Position numbers and translations under genes: made by a program
The notes under the pieces: generated by a model
The model's database searches: none
What the model saw: the letters and a program-made list of their open reading frames with translations, nothing else
What the model was told of the DNA's origin: nothing
Part shown: positions 54,109 through 64,000 of the stretch, piece by piece
How positions within the stretch are numbered: position 1 is the stretch's first letter
Layout: each line of letters starts with the position of its first letter
Assembly (NCBI RefSeq): GCF_000427405.1
Contig: NZ_KE386491.1
Location: 2,339,001 to 2,403,000, forward strand
Direction: 5' to 3'
Length of the DNA: 64,000 nucleotides
Source: Flectobacillus major DSM 103
GTDB lineage: Bacteria; Bacteroidota; Bacteroidia; Cytophagales; Spirosomataceae

Positions 54109-55974
54109 TCAAGGCGAAGCTCCTGCACCATTGGGTGTACTTTGGGGCTTCCATAATTTCCCTTGAAAACTATACTGATAGCCAAAGGTAACGGTCATGT
54201 CCCAGTAAGTACTGCCAGCAGTTTGTGCCGATAGTATATTACGGTACATCCCAAGAACACCCAAGGATAGGTTATGCTGTTTGTTAGGAGTATAACCTAG
54301 GCTGATACGAGTGTTGAACAAGTCGCTCGACTGGTTATTGCCTTTGAGGTTTTTTAGGTACGTGAGTATCCCCTGAGCTTTGAGGAGTTTGTTTAAAAAG
54401 CTATAAGTGTAATTAAAACTTGGCCCCATAAGCCATTCTTGAGACACCACCAAATCGTTGCGGGTAAGGGTTATTCCAAAAGCATAGCTCCGTTGATTAG
54501 CAGTTAAAGTATTGCTATACTGAGCATTGAGACTAGCAATATCAATATTCTGTTGTAGTCCGCCTTGCTGATTGCTTGAGCCTTGGTATAATCCATTGAT
54601 AGACAACATTTTGGTGTGTTCTTTGGTACTATTAGGTAATTGACCAAGTAACATTATTTGTAGGTTTTGGTTAATTTGTCGATAATTAAGTGTATCTAAA
54701 CCTGCGTAAGGGCCGATACTCGTAAGATATTCTAAGTCACTACGGAGATTGGTATAACTCTGGAAAGTTGAATAGTTGATCGAAGCCATAAGTTTTTCGG
54801 ACGGGGCATAACTTAGCCCCGCACTGCCTACCCATTGCCAAAGCGTTTGGAGGTTGGCACTGTTGTTGTCTAGATTATTGTGCTGGCGACCTAATGATAA
54901 ATTGTATGACAGCTTTCGTTCAAGAGCTTGTCCACTAACATTGGTGGCGATATTTTCAAGGTCATTTACAAAAAAATAAGCTCCATGAGTAGTATAATCG
55001 GGGTCTACTCGGCTATAATCCAAACCCACCTTAAAACCTTTTCCGTCATATTGTATTCCTGTTTTAAGAGCTTTCCGTAATACAGTACTGCGATTAACAA
55101 GTAACAATCCTCCAAAATCGAAGTTATTACTGAGAGGTTCGTTATTGGCATTGCGGATGTCTTTGGTAAGCCCCGAATAAGCTATATCAACAAGCACATT
55201 CCATTTTTTAAATAGAGTAGCTTTACCTTTCAAGCCCAATACGACATTAGCCTGAGGTAAAGCAAAGGCATCGATAGTATAGGGCAAAGAGTTGAGGGCA
55301 TCCAGTGAACGTAAAAAAGATATTTCACCTGTGTACAATTTAGACTTATAACCAACCTGCCCCCCCCAAGCATTACGGGTATAAGCTGGGCGGTTGTTGC
55401 GGGTTTGACCAGAAGTATCTATCAAAACATTTTTCTGAAATACTCCTTTCATGAAGCTGGCATAATATGGCTTCTTTTTGGGTTTGAATAATACACCTAT
55501 ACCTTCAAAGCGATGACCATTGAGTGTATAAGGGGAAAATGTCATACTACTAACACCCACTAACACTGTTAGGCTTTTGTAAGTCGGCTTAAACTGATAA
55601 CGATTGAAGGGTTGTTGAAAACGTAAACGCTCATCAAATGGGCTTTTGAATGATACATTTTGACTGTTTAGGGTAAAAGTAAAAGGCATTTTGACTTTTC
55701 CAAAAAAGTCAAAAGTCATATTTCCTGATAAAATAGATTCAAAAGGGAGTCTACCATTTTCATCTAAAATATTGTTTTGGTAAAATGTGGTATTGCTACT
55801 AAGTCCCCCACTAATTTTGATACCCTCTTGCCATATTTTCGAGGGCATTCCTCCTAATTCACGGAGTTTTTTGGCTTCTGCCTCCAAGTCTTGTCCATGT
55901 GTTGGATTAAATAAACTTCCTAATAGCACAAAAAACAAGGACGCATAAAGTAGAACTAACTTAGATGTAGGCAT
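54109..55974 (-). CDS. Outer-membrane beta-barrel protein of the toxin locus
   Basis: 621 residues. The signal peptide ends PTHGQ at about residue 28. The mature protein is built of alternating amphipathic strands with aromatic girdles (KLYTGEISFLRS, RSYAFGITLTRND, TFGYQYSFQGKLW) and no plug or catalytic domain, typical of a large outer-membrane barrel. It lies between the FnIII protein (41 bp away) and the toxin, and is the only candidate in the window for exporting or anchoring the surface proteins. The family is not recognised with certainty. Confidence 0.72.
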   Translation of the reverse strand: MPTSKLVLLYASLFFVLLGSLFNPTHGQDLEAEAKKLRELGGMPSKIWQEGIKISGGLSSNTTFYQNNILDENGRLPFESILSGNMTFDFFGKVKMPFTFTLNSQNVSFKSPFDERLRFQQPFNRYQFKPTYKSLTVLVGVSSMTFSPYTLNGHRFEGIGVLFKPKKKPYYASFMKGVFQKNVLIDTSGQTRNNRPAYTRNAWGGQVGYKSKLYTGEISFLRSLDALNSLPYTIDAFALPQANVVLGLKGKATLFKKWNVLVDIAYSGLTKDIRNANNEPLSNNFDFGGLLLVNRSTVLRKALKTGIQYDGKGFKVGLDYSRVDPDYTTHGAYFFVNDLENIATNVSGQALERKLSYNLSLGRQHNNLDNNSANLQTLWQWVGSAGLSYAPSEKLMASINYSTFQSYTNLRSDLEYLTSIGPYAGLDTLNYRQINQNLQIMLLGQLPNSTKEHTKMLSINGLYQGSSNQQGGLQQNIDIASLNAQYSNTLTANQRSYAFGITLTRNDLVVSQEWLMGPSFNYTYSFLNKLLKAQGILTYLKNLKGNNQSSDLFNTRISLGYTPNKQHNLSLGVLGMYRNILSAQTAGSTYWDMTVTFGYQYSFQGKLWKPQSTPNGAGASP

Positions 55975-56015
55975 ATATGATATGGTTAGCTAGATTAATT
56001 GTATTTTGTTCTATT

Positions 56016-58151
56016 TTATTTCACTTTGAGGGTAATAGCTTTACCCTTTATCGAAATAATGTTGTCGGTACTATGAGCCATCAAACGATAAGTATAAAGC
56101 CCTGGTTGAAGATTTTCATCCCAAAACTCAAAGATTTGCCCCGACAAAGTGCTGATTTTAACCAAATCGCCTTGGTCTTTTTGTCGATATACATAGAAAG
56201 CCTTGATAGCCCGCCTATTGGAGTATTGCCATGTAAGGTGTGCTCGGATATTTTTGGCATCATAAAGAATCCGCACGTTGTCGACACCAGCCAATCTATG
56301 GGGGCGTGGCACTGTAACATTGAGAGCACAAGAGTCGTTTGATACGAGCCCTTCGCTGTCGACGGCTCTAATCGTATACCGTATAGGCTTTTGTTCTTCT
56401 ACTTGTGTATCTTCAAAACTTAGTGTATCTGTGGTACGATATATTTTTACCAACAATTTGGCTGTATCGGGCAATAATTGTTTGTAGAGCTGATAAACGG
56501 AAACATCTTCACTAATACTGGCAGACCACTTCACCGTTACACTGGTATCGCCCAGAGATAAGTAATTAATCTTGGGAGGGTACGGCGGTGTTATATCGGG
56601 GCGTATAAGCACTAAAGTGTCGTGTTGTCTAGCAATATTGGAATGGTAGTCGAGTGGTACAATAATATATCGTACTTTTCTTGAAGATGCGTGAAGTGCT
56701 ATCGTGTCTATTAAATTAGTATCGGGAGAAGTAATAACCTTTACTAAAAAAGTTTGGTTGGGAGTATCACCTTCGGCTCTAAAAACATTGTAACCAAACA
56801 AATCTCGCTCACCTGATGTACACCAACCTATTTTGACAACCCCTTTTTTATCAATTTTACCATGAAGTTTCGTTACCTTTTTGGGAGGGATACTATCAAT
56901 AATCGACACGAATAGGGGTTCTGATTGTGTTTCTTTACCTCTCAAATCTACAGCACTGACAATATAGTAGAGGTTTTCATCTCCATCGGCTACTTTATCG
57001 AGCATAATGTGTGTATTATAACCCAAAGGAGAAGGCGTAACCTTGGTAAGGTCAGATAGATTTTTGGTTTTGTACACCATAAAACCTTTGAGGTTACGCT
57101 GTAGCGAGTCGGGATATTCCCAATTAATGGCTACGGTATTTTTAGCCGGGAAACTTGCCTTGAGGTTTTGTGCTCCTACTAGCTGGGTTTGATAAGCATA
57201 TACCTGTACTGTATTTGAGGGTTTACTGGGCTCAGCAAATGGGTCGAGCCCTCTTACCCGAAACCTATAATTTTTGTGTAAAATAGGTACTTTACAAGCA
57301 TATACAATTCCACTGGCTTGGAGTGTATTTTCGACAGGAACAAAAGGTGCTTTGTTGACACGGGTAAAGGTACTCCCATTATCGTCAGAGCGTTCGATAA
57401 TATACCCCGAATAAATATTATAGGTACTTTCATCCCAATGTAAGGTAACAGTACTATCTGCAAAATCCACATCGCTCAGATGCTCGGGTGCATATTGAGG
57501 GATATTGAGCTGTAAGCCTGCTGTTAGCTGATTATAGGCTTTCAATGTCTGATAGCTAGGATGATTTACCCGTACACGATAAAGATACTCTTCATTGTTT
57601 TTTACACTCGAATCATGATAGCCTAAACGCATTAATGTTGCTACATTGGGCGATAGGTCGGCACAAATCACCGAGAATGCGTATTTGCCCTTGAGTGTTC
57701 CGCTGACAACAGCGGTATCGGTTTCCATTCTTTCTTCTTGGGTTTCAAAATATATTGGCTCAGTTGCTTTGACATAATCATCTTGTGGGTAACGTTTGTG
57801 CCATTCCATTTGATCAATCGGTTCAAGCAAAATAGGCTGGTTCACTTCAGGGGTTGTAAGCAACTTGCCATCTCGTTTGATGGTACTTTTTTCGAGTATA
57901 TAGCCATACTGCTTGCCCAACTGCCAAATAGCCTGTGTCAGTGGTGCCCAACGAAGAGATATGGAGTTTTTTTGATGCTTAGCCACTATATACAGCCCTT
58001 CAGAAGCCTTGGTAGGCTTTGAAGGAGCTGGCACAACTTTTAAAGGTTTGTCTAAGGTTTTGCTTGAAGAGGTATTGGTTTGGTGGCGATTCTGCCCAAA
58101 AACCACTACACTACTAAAAATAAGAATTCCACTAAAAATATATTTTTTCAT
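56016..58151 (-). CDS. Secreted fibronectin type III repeat protein
   Basis: 711 residues. The signal peptide ends VVFGQ at about residue 20. Five or six FnIII-like domains follow, for example DSTVTLHWDESTYNIYSGYIIERS, TVAINWEYPDSLQRNLKGFMVYK, GVVKIGWCTSGERDLFGYNVFR, SVTVKWSASISEDVSVYQLYK and RAHLTWQYSNRRAIKAFYVYR. No catalytic or sorting domain is visible. It lies 17 bp from the giant repeat protein and 41 bp from the barrel gene, so these three form an operon. A structural or scaffold role at the cell surface is inferred. Confidence 0.8.
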   Translation of the reverse strand: MKKYIFSGILIFSSVVVFGQNRHQTNTSSSKTLDKPLKVVPAPSKPTKASEGLYIVAKHQKNSISLRWAPLTQAIWQLGKQYGYILEKSTIKRDGKLLTTPEVNQPILLEPIDQMEWHKRYPQDDYVKATEPIYFETQEERMETDTAVVSGTLKGKYAFSVICADLSPNVATLMRLGYHDSSVKNNEEYLYRVRVNHPSYQTLKAYNQLTAGLQLNIPQYAPEHLSDVDFADSTVTLHWDESTYNIYSGYIIERSDDNGSTFTRVNKAPFVPVENTLQASGIVYACKVPILHKNYRFRVRGLDPFAEPSKPSNTVQVYAYQTQLVGAQNLKASFPAKNTVAINWEYPDSLQRNLKGFMVYKTKNLSDLTKVTPSPLGYNTHIMLDKVADGDENLYYIVSAVDLRGKETQSEPLFVSIIDSIPPKKVTKLHGKIDKKGVVKIGWCTSGERDLFGYNVFRAEGDTPNQTFLVKVITSPDTNLIDTIALHASSRKVRYIIVPLDYHSNIARQHDTLVLIRPDITPPYPPKINYLSLGDTSVTVKWSASISEDVSVYQLYKQLLPDTAKLLVKIYRTTDTLSFEDTQVEEQKPIRYTIRAVDSEGLVSNDSCALNVTVPRPHRLAGVDNVRILYDAKNIRAHLTWQYSNRRAIKAFYVYRQKDQGDLVKISTLSGQIFEFWDENLQPGLYTYRLMAHSTDNIISIKGKAITLKVK

Positions 58152-58168
58152 ACTATTTTGATGTTGTT

Positions 58169-61100
58169 TTAAGGCATAGTTCCTTTACTTGTTGTACCAC
58201 ATTTATTTGTACATTCAACTTTTACAGCTTGATTTTCCCGCCATCTTAACATTGGTCCCCGACCAATAGCATTTTTGCTATTGGTATCGCTTGCTAAGAA
58301 CCATTTTATGGTTGAGGTATCACAATTACTATTATCATCTGGGGCTATTTCATATCTATCAGGGTCAGCAGGAGAATTACCCATAATACGAACAGGAATC
58401 GTGTGACTACATACTTTGGTTACAATATCCTTTTTCTGTCCATAAGTAGGAGAATAGATGTTCTGGTCTATATATTTTTGAACACAGACTGTTTTGCTTA
58501 TTTCATCACTACATCTTTCTATTTCACCCTCTACTACCTGATAATTAGGGTCACAATTGAGGGTTTTCCATAGAATTTCTTCTACTTCGTTGAAAGTACT
58601 CGAACATGGATTTATATCTTTCTTCACATGGTACACCTTACAATCAACGGTTGTATCACCTTGGTCTGCCCAATCAGGCTTTGTACTCAAAGCTGGAAGT
58701 TCCTTAGTCGTTTCGGCTATACACTCTCCTTGTACGCATTTTGCTTTATAGGTAACAGACAACGGATTACCGACTGTGATAGATTGCTCCTCCCCTTTGT
58801 CTGTTTCTATCCAAACAGTCGACCACCGCATCTCTGTCCAATTTATTTTGCCGCCACATCCTGAAGCAGTAAGGGTATAGCCACACCCAGACAACTTAGT
58901 ATAGTCAATTGTAGGAGGATTAGGAGCAGGTTGGTAAGTATATGGCAATGACACCTCAGAACCTGTACAGCCGTCTTTTGTACAGCGAGCATAAATAGTT
59001 TTTGATTGGTCGATTTTGAACCTTCCACGATTAGAGCCTGATGACCAAGCTCCATTATCAACCTTCCATTCTATGATGTTACCATTACAGTTTTTTACTG
59101 ACAATTCAACGTCTCCACTTCCGCATTTATTTGTACGGGTATCTTTCTCCAAATTAAGGGTTATTGCATTAGGTTTTTGCTTGATGTCTAATGTTACTTT
59201 GCTTACTTCAGAACTCACACAGCCATTATTATTACAGCGTGCTTTGTAGGTAGTCTGACCCGATGATATGGTGATTTTTTGAGATTTCTCTATAAGCTTG
59301 TCCAATGAATTATACCAGCTTAAATCACCATACTCACAACTACTACTCAGAATACTTTCACCACATTTTCTTTCTTCTGCTATTGTGGTAGGAGTATTTA
59401 CCGATACCTTCGATAAAGTAATAGTGTTGGAATAATCACTATTACAATCGTCTGATGATACCAAAGCTTTGTAAACCCCTGCTGTTTGGTTATCCAATGA
59501 TTCTCCAGAAGAAACAACTTTATCATTTTTATACCAAATAACATTGCTAGCACTGGTAAAGCTTCGGGATTCATCATTACAAAGATTTATTTTAATATCA
59601 CCCTCTTCATTATTGGTCGTTTTAATTTGAGGCTTGATTGGAGTTATTCTGATCTTGCTTATATTGATGGTTTTCGATGAACTACAACCATTACTAGTAC
59701 AAGTGGCAGTATAATCTCCTGTCTTTTCTACATCAATAGCATTGGTAGTTGCTTCTGTAGACCAGCTGAGCGTTCCATTGCAATTACTTACTGACAAGGT
59801 TGTATAATCACACTTGGAGGTAATACTAATTTCTGGTGTTGGGGGATAATCATAAACGGTTTGGGTTTTAGATGCTTCATCGCTAGCACAGCCATTGTTG
59901 GAACAAACAGCCTTATAGGTAAATGTACCAACGGTACCTTTTAGGTTTGGAGAAAAACCCTCACTCCATGTAAAAGCATCTTGTTTATTACTACATGAAT
60001 ATGTTACACCAGTAGCTTGTCCATCACAAATATTGCTAGCATTGAGAGTCGGAGCATCAGGTTTACGTTTGACTTTAACTGTTATGGTATCGCTTGGTAA
60101 GCTTTCACAATCATTCTTTATACATTTTGCTGTGAAAGTATGCTGTCCTAAATCCGATACACTGATACTCTTGGAGGTCTCGTTATTAGACCAGAGCACC
60201 TTATTATCACATCCTGATACCGTAAGTGTAATACTACCAGGAGCACAAACTTCGGTATTGTTAGCCGCAATACTAGGTTTATCTGGGCGATTATAAACTT
60301 TTATAGGATGATCAGTATAACTACTTTTACAACCTAGAGCTTCGCAAAGAGCTCGATAATTATAATCTCCCTCTGATAACCCTGTTTTGGTTAAGCTTTC
60401 CTTCAGATTCTCCCAAATAGCACTACTGTTTATACATGAGGCACTTAGCACTGTGGTTTCATACTCACACATGTTATTACGAGATAAGCTATTGGTGATA
60501 GTTGGCTCAGCAGGAATGGGATTTACCTGTACTGTAATATTGGCAGGTGTCTGTGTCTGACATTCTTTGTCGCTACGACATACAGCAGTATACTCGGTAG
60601 TTGAGGTTAGGGTAATTGTATTTTTTGATAAATTATTCCAAATAATCGACCCTAATGAACAAGTACCTGATAAGATAATCGTTTCTCCTGCACAAATGGT
60701 ATGTGAAGTTTTATCAGTTGTTAAGTTTGGGGCTGTTGGCTCAGGATTCACAACAAGTGAACGTTTTATCTCGTTAGACGTATCATGTTCAGTATTAAAA
60801 CAGTTATTATTTAGGTTACAACGTACATAATAGTCACCCGCATTACTAGTCACTAGCGGATTACTGTTTGTAGCCCAATTATCATCACCTTTTTTCCATT
60901 CAATAATACCATACTTACATCCTGTAGCTGTTAAAGTAGTATTTTGGTAAGCACATATTGAAGATGATGAAATAGCCAAAGATACAGCCATCTGGCTTGA
61001 AGATACTGCTCTAATCGACATTTCGTCTGACACCAAACCTTCACACCATCGCTTTTCGGTAGAACTTCCTATATTTCTTGTACACTTCGCTGTAAAAAAG

Positions 61101-64000
61101 GTAGAGGTTGTCAGGGACGTTTCTAAACTTGTACCTTCATGAATGGCTGTGGGCTGGCCATTCTTATACCATCTTACCACATCTGTAGCATCACAGTTAT
61201 TGACCGACAAGGTAAAAGAGGTATTATTACACACATTATTGTTGTGTAATGTATGGGTAATTACTGCCTTTTTTAAGGAATTAACCAATAGCTGTACTGT
61301 ATTGGAGCGTGAGCTACTACAGAAATTATCTTGGCAAGTAGCAAAGTACGTGGCATCACTATTAGGCATAACAGTAATGGTATTTGTTTGAGCTCCTGTA
61401 GACCATAAAATAGACGCATCAGCATCCCGACAAGCCTGAGTCAAGCTAAGAACAACACTATTGCCATCACAAATTCTATTTTGTACTACAGACTCAAGGT
61501 TATGAGTAATACTTGGTACTTGAGGGATATTTCTAAATACGATTTCTTTTTCGTCATACCTACTACTTTTGTTACTGACTGAACATTTTAGTTTGAATGT
61601 AGTTGTTTTGGTTGGCCTAACCAGCACTTCTTTCTGAGAAGGCAATACTAGATTAGGGTCATCGCTAGTCCAAGTAATTGCGGCGGCACAATTACTTGCC
61701 ACAAGCGTCAAGGCTTCTCCATCACAGGCATAGTTTTTTTCGGTTGTAATACCTACGGCCTTGGTCATGATGTCGATAGAGGTAGGCAAACTCAAACAAT
61801 TGGTTTGGGGATCAAGGCATTTTACGCTATAGCTGGCAATATTAAGAACTTGTACCGAAAGTGTCGGAGCTTTTGAGTCGTCGTACCATCGTAAAGCATT
61901 ATTGGGGCATCCTTGAGCCGTTAGAGTAACATGTTCGCCAAATGCGGCCGCAGTTGTGGACGCTACAATACTTGGTTGGGCTGGCTTGGTCTCACAATCG
62001 CTTTTAGGAGGTGTTATAATAGTTATGCCTTCTCCCAAATTAGAACTACTAACCGTTTGGCAAGTAGCTCCTTCTAAAAACTTATAAACTGTTGAACTCT
62101 TTACCTCTGATGGCATTAGGGTTATAACTTGCTGATTAGATAAGGTAAAGCTATACCCTTGATCGGGAACATTCCAAGGAATCATAAATTTGTTATGACT
62201 GGCATCTGTATAAAAAGTAATGGTATAATTAGCTCCTCCTTCATCGCTTTGTATATCTTGACAAGAAACCTCTACCTCAGGTGTAGATATACAGTAGTTT
62301 TCGGTTTGATAAACCCCATTTTTAAATGCCAACCATTTTCTATTCGCGCCTGTTCCTTGAGCATAATATGCAAATGATAGGGCTGTTAAAGGCTTAATCT
62401 CAGCATAAAACTGAGAAACATTTTCCTGCAACTCATTCACATCACTTTTGGTATAAAGGACGACACTCTTTGCCGAACTACAGGCCTCTAATGGTGTATT
62501 CCCTTCGCCATCTACAGGCATTGGGTTGTAGGCTATAACATCGTCATTTACATTATCGCCACATATAAATGGACTATCGGCTGTTACATCAATTTTCAAA
62601 AGTTCACTAAGTTGGCTAGCTTCAGCCAAAGTCAACGATATTTTTTTGTAGGTATTACCTTCCTCTATTGTTACCATTTTTCCATTAGACAACCTCAATG
62701 TCATGGTTGAAGGTACTTTTTGAGCTCCGATTTTTAAGTCACTCTCCCAGCTTTCTATGATATAGTCTATAGAGTTGCTACTATAGCTATAGTTACGCAT
62801 TTGAGCTTTACATTCATTACAAGCCCCTTGATTAATAACTTGGCCTGCCGCATCTATAGCACATGCTTGCTGACATACTTTAGTAAGTACATCGTTGGCT
62901 TGGCTATCTTCGTCTTTTCGAATGGTAAGACATGGCTTAATAATAGGCTTTTCTAGCTGAATCACTTCAAAACTATATTGCAAACTATTGGCATCTACTG
63001 AAAAATCGCTGGCTACTGGACAGCCCTCTACGCTAGTTCTTATAGAGCCAAATAGAATAGGGTCACGTTCACTTTTGGCTTGTACATTGGTGAATTTTTC
63101 AAGCTTCTTGTCGCTTGTTAGTTTATAGGCAGTTGTATTTTTGTTGTATATGGTAAAATTATTAGGAAAAGAGATAGTGTTTCCATCTGGTAACTTCATG
63201 TCAAAATTAAGTATGATAGTCTGGCTATCACGAGGTTTTAACTGACAGTATACGACTATCTTTTTTTGAAGTTTGCTAAAGTCACGGAAATCTAGCATTT
63301 CAGGATTTTTAAAACAAAGACTACCTCTCAGTGTTCCAAACTCAGTAGGAAGACCAGCCCACGAGCGCCCTTTGAAGTAAGAATAAGCCTTAATATTATG
63401 AAACCAGTCAAAACAGATGCGTTCATTTTCCTCCATTTTGAGTAACTCTTCATTAAAATTGCCCCCTGTTCTAATCACCTCAACCAAATCAAATATCATC
63501 TTACCAAAACCAGCCAATTGAAATACTGGGACTTTGTTGACTAATTGTACATTATTGCCTTTTTGATTAGTAATAGAGGCATTGTTCATGTGAGGAAATC
63601 TATTTTGACTAAGCAAAACGCTAGGTATATCCAAATCACCTACGTAATTGGCATCGAACCCGTTTCTAAATCTAGTATATTCATTTTGGAGATTATTTAG
63701 CCAGTTGGTTTGTGAGAGGCTTATTGCTCCGGCCATCTCGGCATACTCCTCTTCGGAGAAAACTTCATCGACAGATTCATTGGCTACAATATCAAAAACA
63801 TTAGCTTCGGTGTTCCAAGAACCCTTTGCACCACCTTCATACGCTAGCATTTTGGCTTGGTAAGTACTAAATTCGCTTGTTCTAAAATAATGATTTTGAT
63901 AAATGACAGAGGTTGTGCCACTGTTATTGGCCAAGATTCTTAATTCGTATATCTCATTATTACTAAGTGTATTAATGGGAAAACGAACAGATTGAAGAAG
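58169..64000 (-). CDS. Giant surface repeat protein with 14 four-Cys Ig-like repeats, 5' end outside window
   Basis: At least 1943 residues; the frame is open to the window edge and the TTG at 63934 is not a credible start. The N-terminal about 650 residues are not recognised. From about residue 670, 14 repeats of 65-100 residues follow, each with the plan P-x-x-P-x-I, Cys, Cys, Trp, aromatic-x-A-x-Cys, Cys (examples: ICAGETIILSGTCSLGSIIW and CDGNSVVLSLTQAC). Four Cys per repeat suggests two disulfides each and a rigid extracellular stalk. The C-terminal 150 residues are also Cys-rich and end GTTSKGTMP. It is co-directional and tightly spaced with the FnIII protein. Confidence 0.75.
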   Translation of the reverse strand, partial: LLQSVRFPINTLSNNEIYELRILANNSGTTSVIYQNHYFRTSEFSTYQAKMLAYEGGAKGSWNTEANVFDIVANESVDEVFSEEEYAEMAGAISLSQTNWLNNLQNEYTRFRNGFDANYVGDLDIPSVLLSQNRFPHMNNASITNQKGNNVQLVNKVPVFQLAGFGKMIFDLVEVIRTGGNFNEELLKMEENERICFDWFHNIKAYSYFKGRSWAGLPTEFGTLRGSLCFKNPEMLDFRDFSKLQKKIVVYCQLKPRDSQTIILNFDMKLPDGNTISFPNNFTIYNKNTTAYKLTSDKKLEKFTNVQAKSERDPILFGSIRTSVEGCPVASDFSVDANSLQYSFEVIQLEKPIIKPCLTIRKDEDSQANDVLTKVCQQACAIDAAGQVINQGACNECKAQMRNYSYSSNSIDYIIESWESDLKIGAQKVPSTMTLRLSNGKMVTIEEGNTYKKISLTLAEASQLSELLKIDVTADSPFICGDNVNDDVIAYNPMPVDGEGNTPLEACSSAKSVVLYTKSDVNELQENVSQFYAEIKPLTALSFAYYAQGTGANRKWLAFKNGVYQTENYCISTPEVEVSCQDIQSDEGGANYTITFYTDASHNKFMIPWNVPDQGYSFTLSNQQVITLMPSEVKSSTVYKFLEGATCQTVSSSNLGEGITIITPPKSDCETKPAQPSIVASTTAAAFGEHVTLTAQGCPNNALRWYDDSKAPTLSVQVLNIASYSVKCLDPQTNCLSLPTSIDIMTKAVGITTEKNYACDGEALTLVASNCAAAITWTSDDPNLVLPSQKEVLVRPTKTTTFKLKCSVSNKSSRYDEKEIVFRNIPQVPSITHNLESVVQNRICDGNSVVLSLTQACRDADASILWSTGAQTNTITVMPNSDATYFATCQDNFCSSSRSNTVQLLVNSLKKAVITHTLHNNNVCNNTSFTLSVNNCDATDVVRWYKNGQPTAIHEGTSLETSLTTSTFFTAKCTRNIGSSTEKRWCEGLVSDEMSIRAVSSSQMAVSLAISSSSICAYQNTTLTATGCKYGIIEWKKGDDNWATNSNPLVTSNAGDYYVRCNLNNNCFNTEHDTSNEIKRSLVVNPEPTAPNLTTDKTSHTICAGETIILSGTCSLGSIIWNNLSKNTITLTSTTEYTAVCRSDKECQTQTPANITVQVNPIPAEPTITNSLSRNNMCEYETTVLSASCINSSAIWENLKESLTKTGLSEGDYNYRALCEALGCKSSYTDHPIKVYNRPDKPSIAANNTEVCAPGSITLTVSGCDNKVLWSNNETSKSISVSDLGQHTFTAKCIKNDCESLPSDTITVKVKRKPDAPTLNASNICDGQATGVTYSCSNKQDAFTWSEGFSPNLKGTVGTFTYKAVCSNNGCASDEASKTQTVYDYPPTPEISITSKCDYTTLSVSNCNGTLSWSTEATTNAIDVEKTGDYTATCTSNGCSSSKTINISKIRITPIKPQIKTTNNEEGDIKINLCNDESRSFTSASNVIWYKNDKVVSSGESLDNQTAGVYKALVSSDDCNSDYSNTITLSKVSVNTPTTIAEERKCGESILSSSCEYGDLSWYNSLDKLIEKSQKITISSGQTTYKARCNNNGCVSSEVSKVTLDIKQKPNAITLNLEKDTRTNKCGSGDVELSVKNCNGNIIEWKVDNGAWSSGSNRGRFKIDQSKTIYARCTKDGCTGSEVSLPYTYQPAPNPPTIDYTKLSGCGYTLTASGCGGKINWTEMRWSTVWIETDKGEEQSITVGNPLSVTYKAKCVQGECIAETTKELPALSTKPDWADQGDTTVDCKVYHVKKDINPCSSTFNEVEEILWKTLNCDPNYQVVEGEIERCSDEISKTVCVQKYIDQNIYSPTYGQKKDIVTKVCSHTIPVRIMGNSPADPDRYEIAPDDNSNCDTSTIKWFLASDTNSKNAIGRGPMLRWRENQAVKVECTNKCGTTSKGTMP

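Overview
The window reads as a chromosomal segment of a Bacteroidota bacterium, most likely a Cytophagales member of the Flectobacillus/Arcicella/Runella type. The evidence is AT-rich DNA, SusC/SusD pairs, LytTR regulators, a DUF4202 protein, TPR histidine kinases, TANFOR-like surface proteins and two promoters of the TTG-N21-TAnnTTTG form. The placement below phylum is inference. I see no tRNA, rRNA, CRISPR array or transposase.

Region 1 (1-17.9 kb) is carbohydrate use. A GH2 exo-glycosidase (cut by the window edge) and a GH78 alpha-L-rhamnosidase diverge. Next comes a starch/maltodextrin locus: a membrane-embedded AraC regulator whose periplasmic part carries two starch-binding-like domains, then SusC, SusD, a SusE-like lipoprotein with two starch-binding repeats, and a GH13 amylase. 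Perfect hairpins sit between the later genes. A KduD-type dehydrogenase follows.

Region 2 (18-24 kb) has a stand-alone LytTR protein, a head-repeat adhesin with a self-cleaving S74 tail, a Wzy/O-antigen-ligase-like protein with TPRs and an OmpA-family protein. Region 3 (24-26 kb) is a compact three-gene operon: HNH nuclease, an unknown soluble protein and a DUF4407 membrane protein split by a frameshift in an A10 tract. Region 4 (26-43 kb) is mostly core: a Fer4_19 protein, OsmC, an FMO-like oxidoreductase, aconitase, a histidine kinase with its LytTR response regulator, topA, a sirtuin, another histidine kinase, DUF4202, and a PspA-TerD-TerD stress operon.

Region 5 (43.2-64 kb, all minus strand) is the most unusual part and looks like a polymorphic toxin locus. 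In transcription order it holds a giant secreted protein with 14 four-cysteine repeats (running off the window), a fibronectin-type protein, an outer-membrane beta-barrel, and a 1110-residue secreted protein with a TANFOR/FnIII-like front, a pre-toxin core and a C-terminal GH19 peptidoglycan/chitin hydrolase, overlapping a periplasmic SH3-domain immunity candidate. Behind it lies a row of orphan cassettes. Each has a start-less pre-toxin piece, a toxin domain (NlpC/P60-like once, GH19 twice) and an immunity candidate; terminators close most of them. The immunity type follows the toxin type: SH3 proteins follow GH19 and a four-TM protein follows the NlpC/P60-like toxin. The cassettes share near-identical DNA at their edges, as expected for modules exchanged by homologous recombination. 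A last pre-toxin relic lies at 43211-43268.
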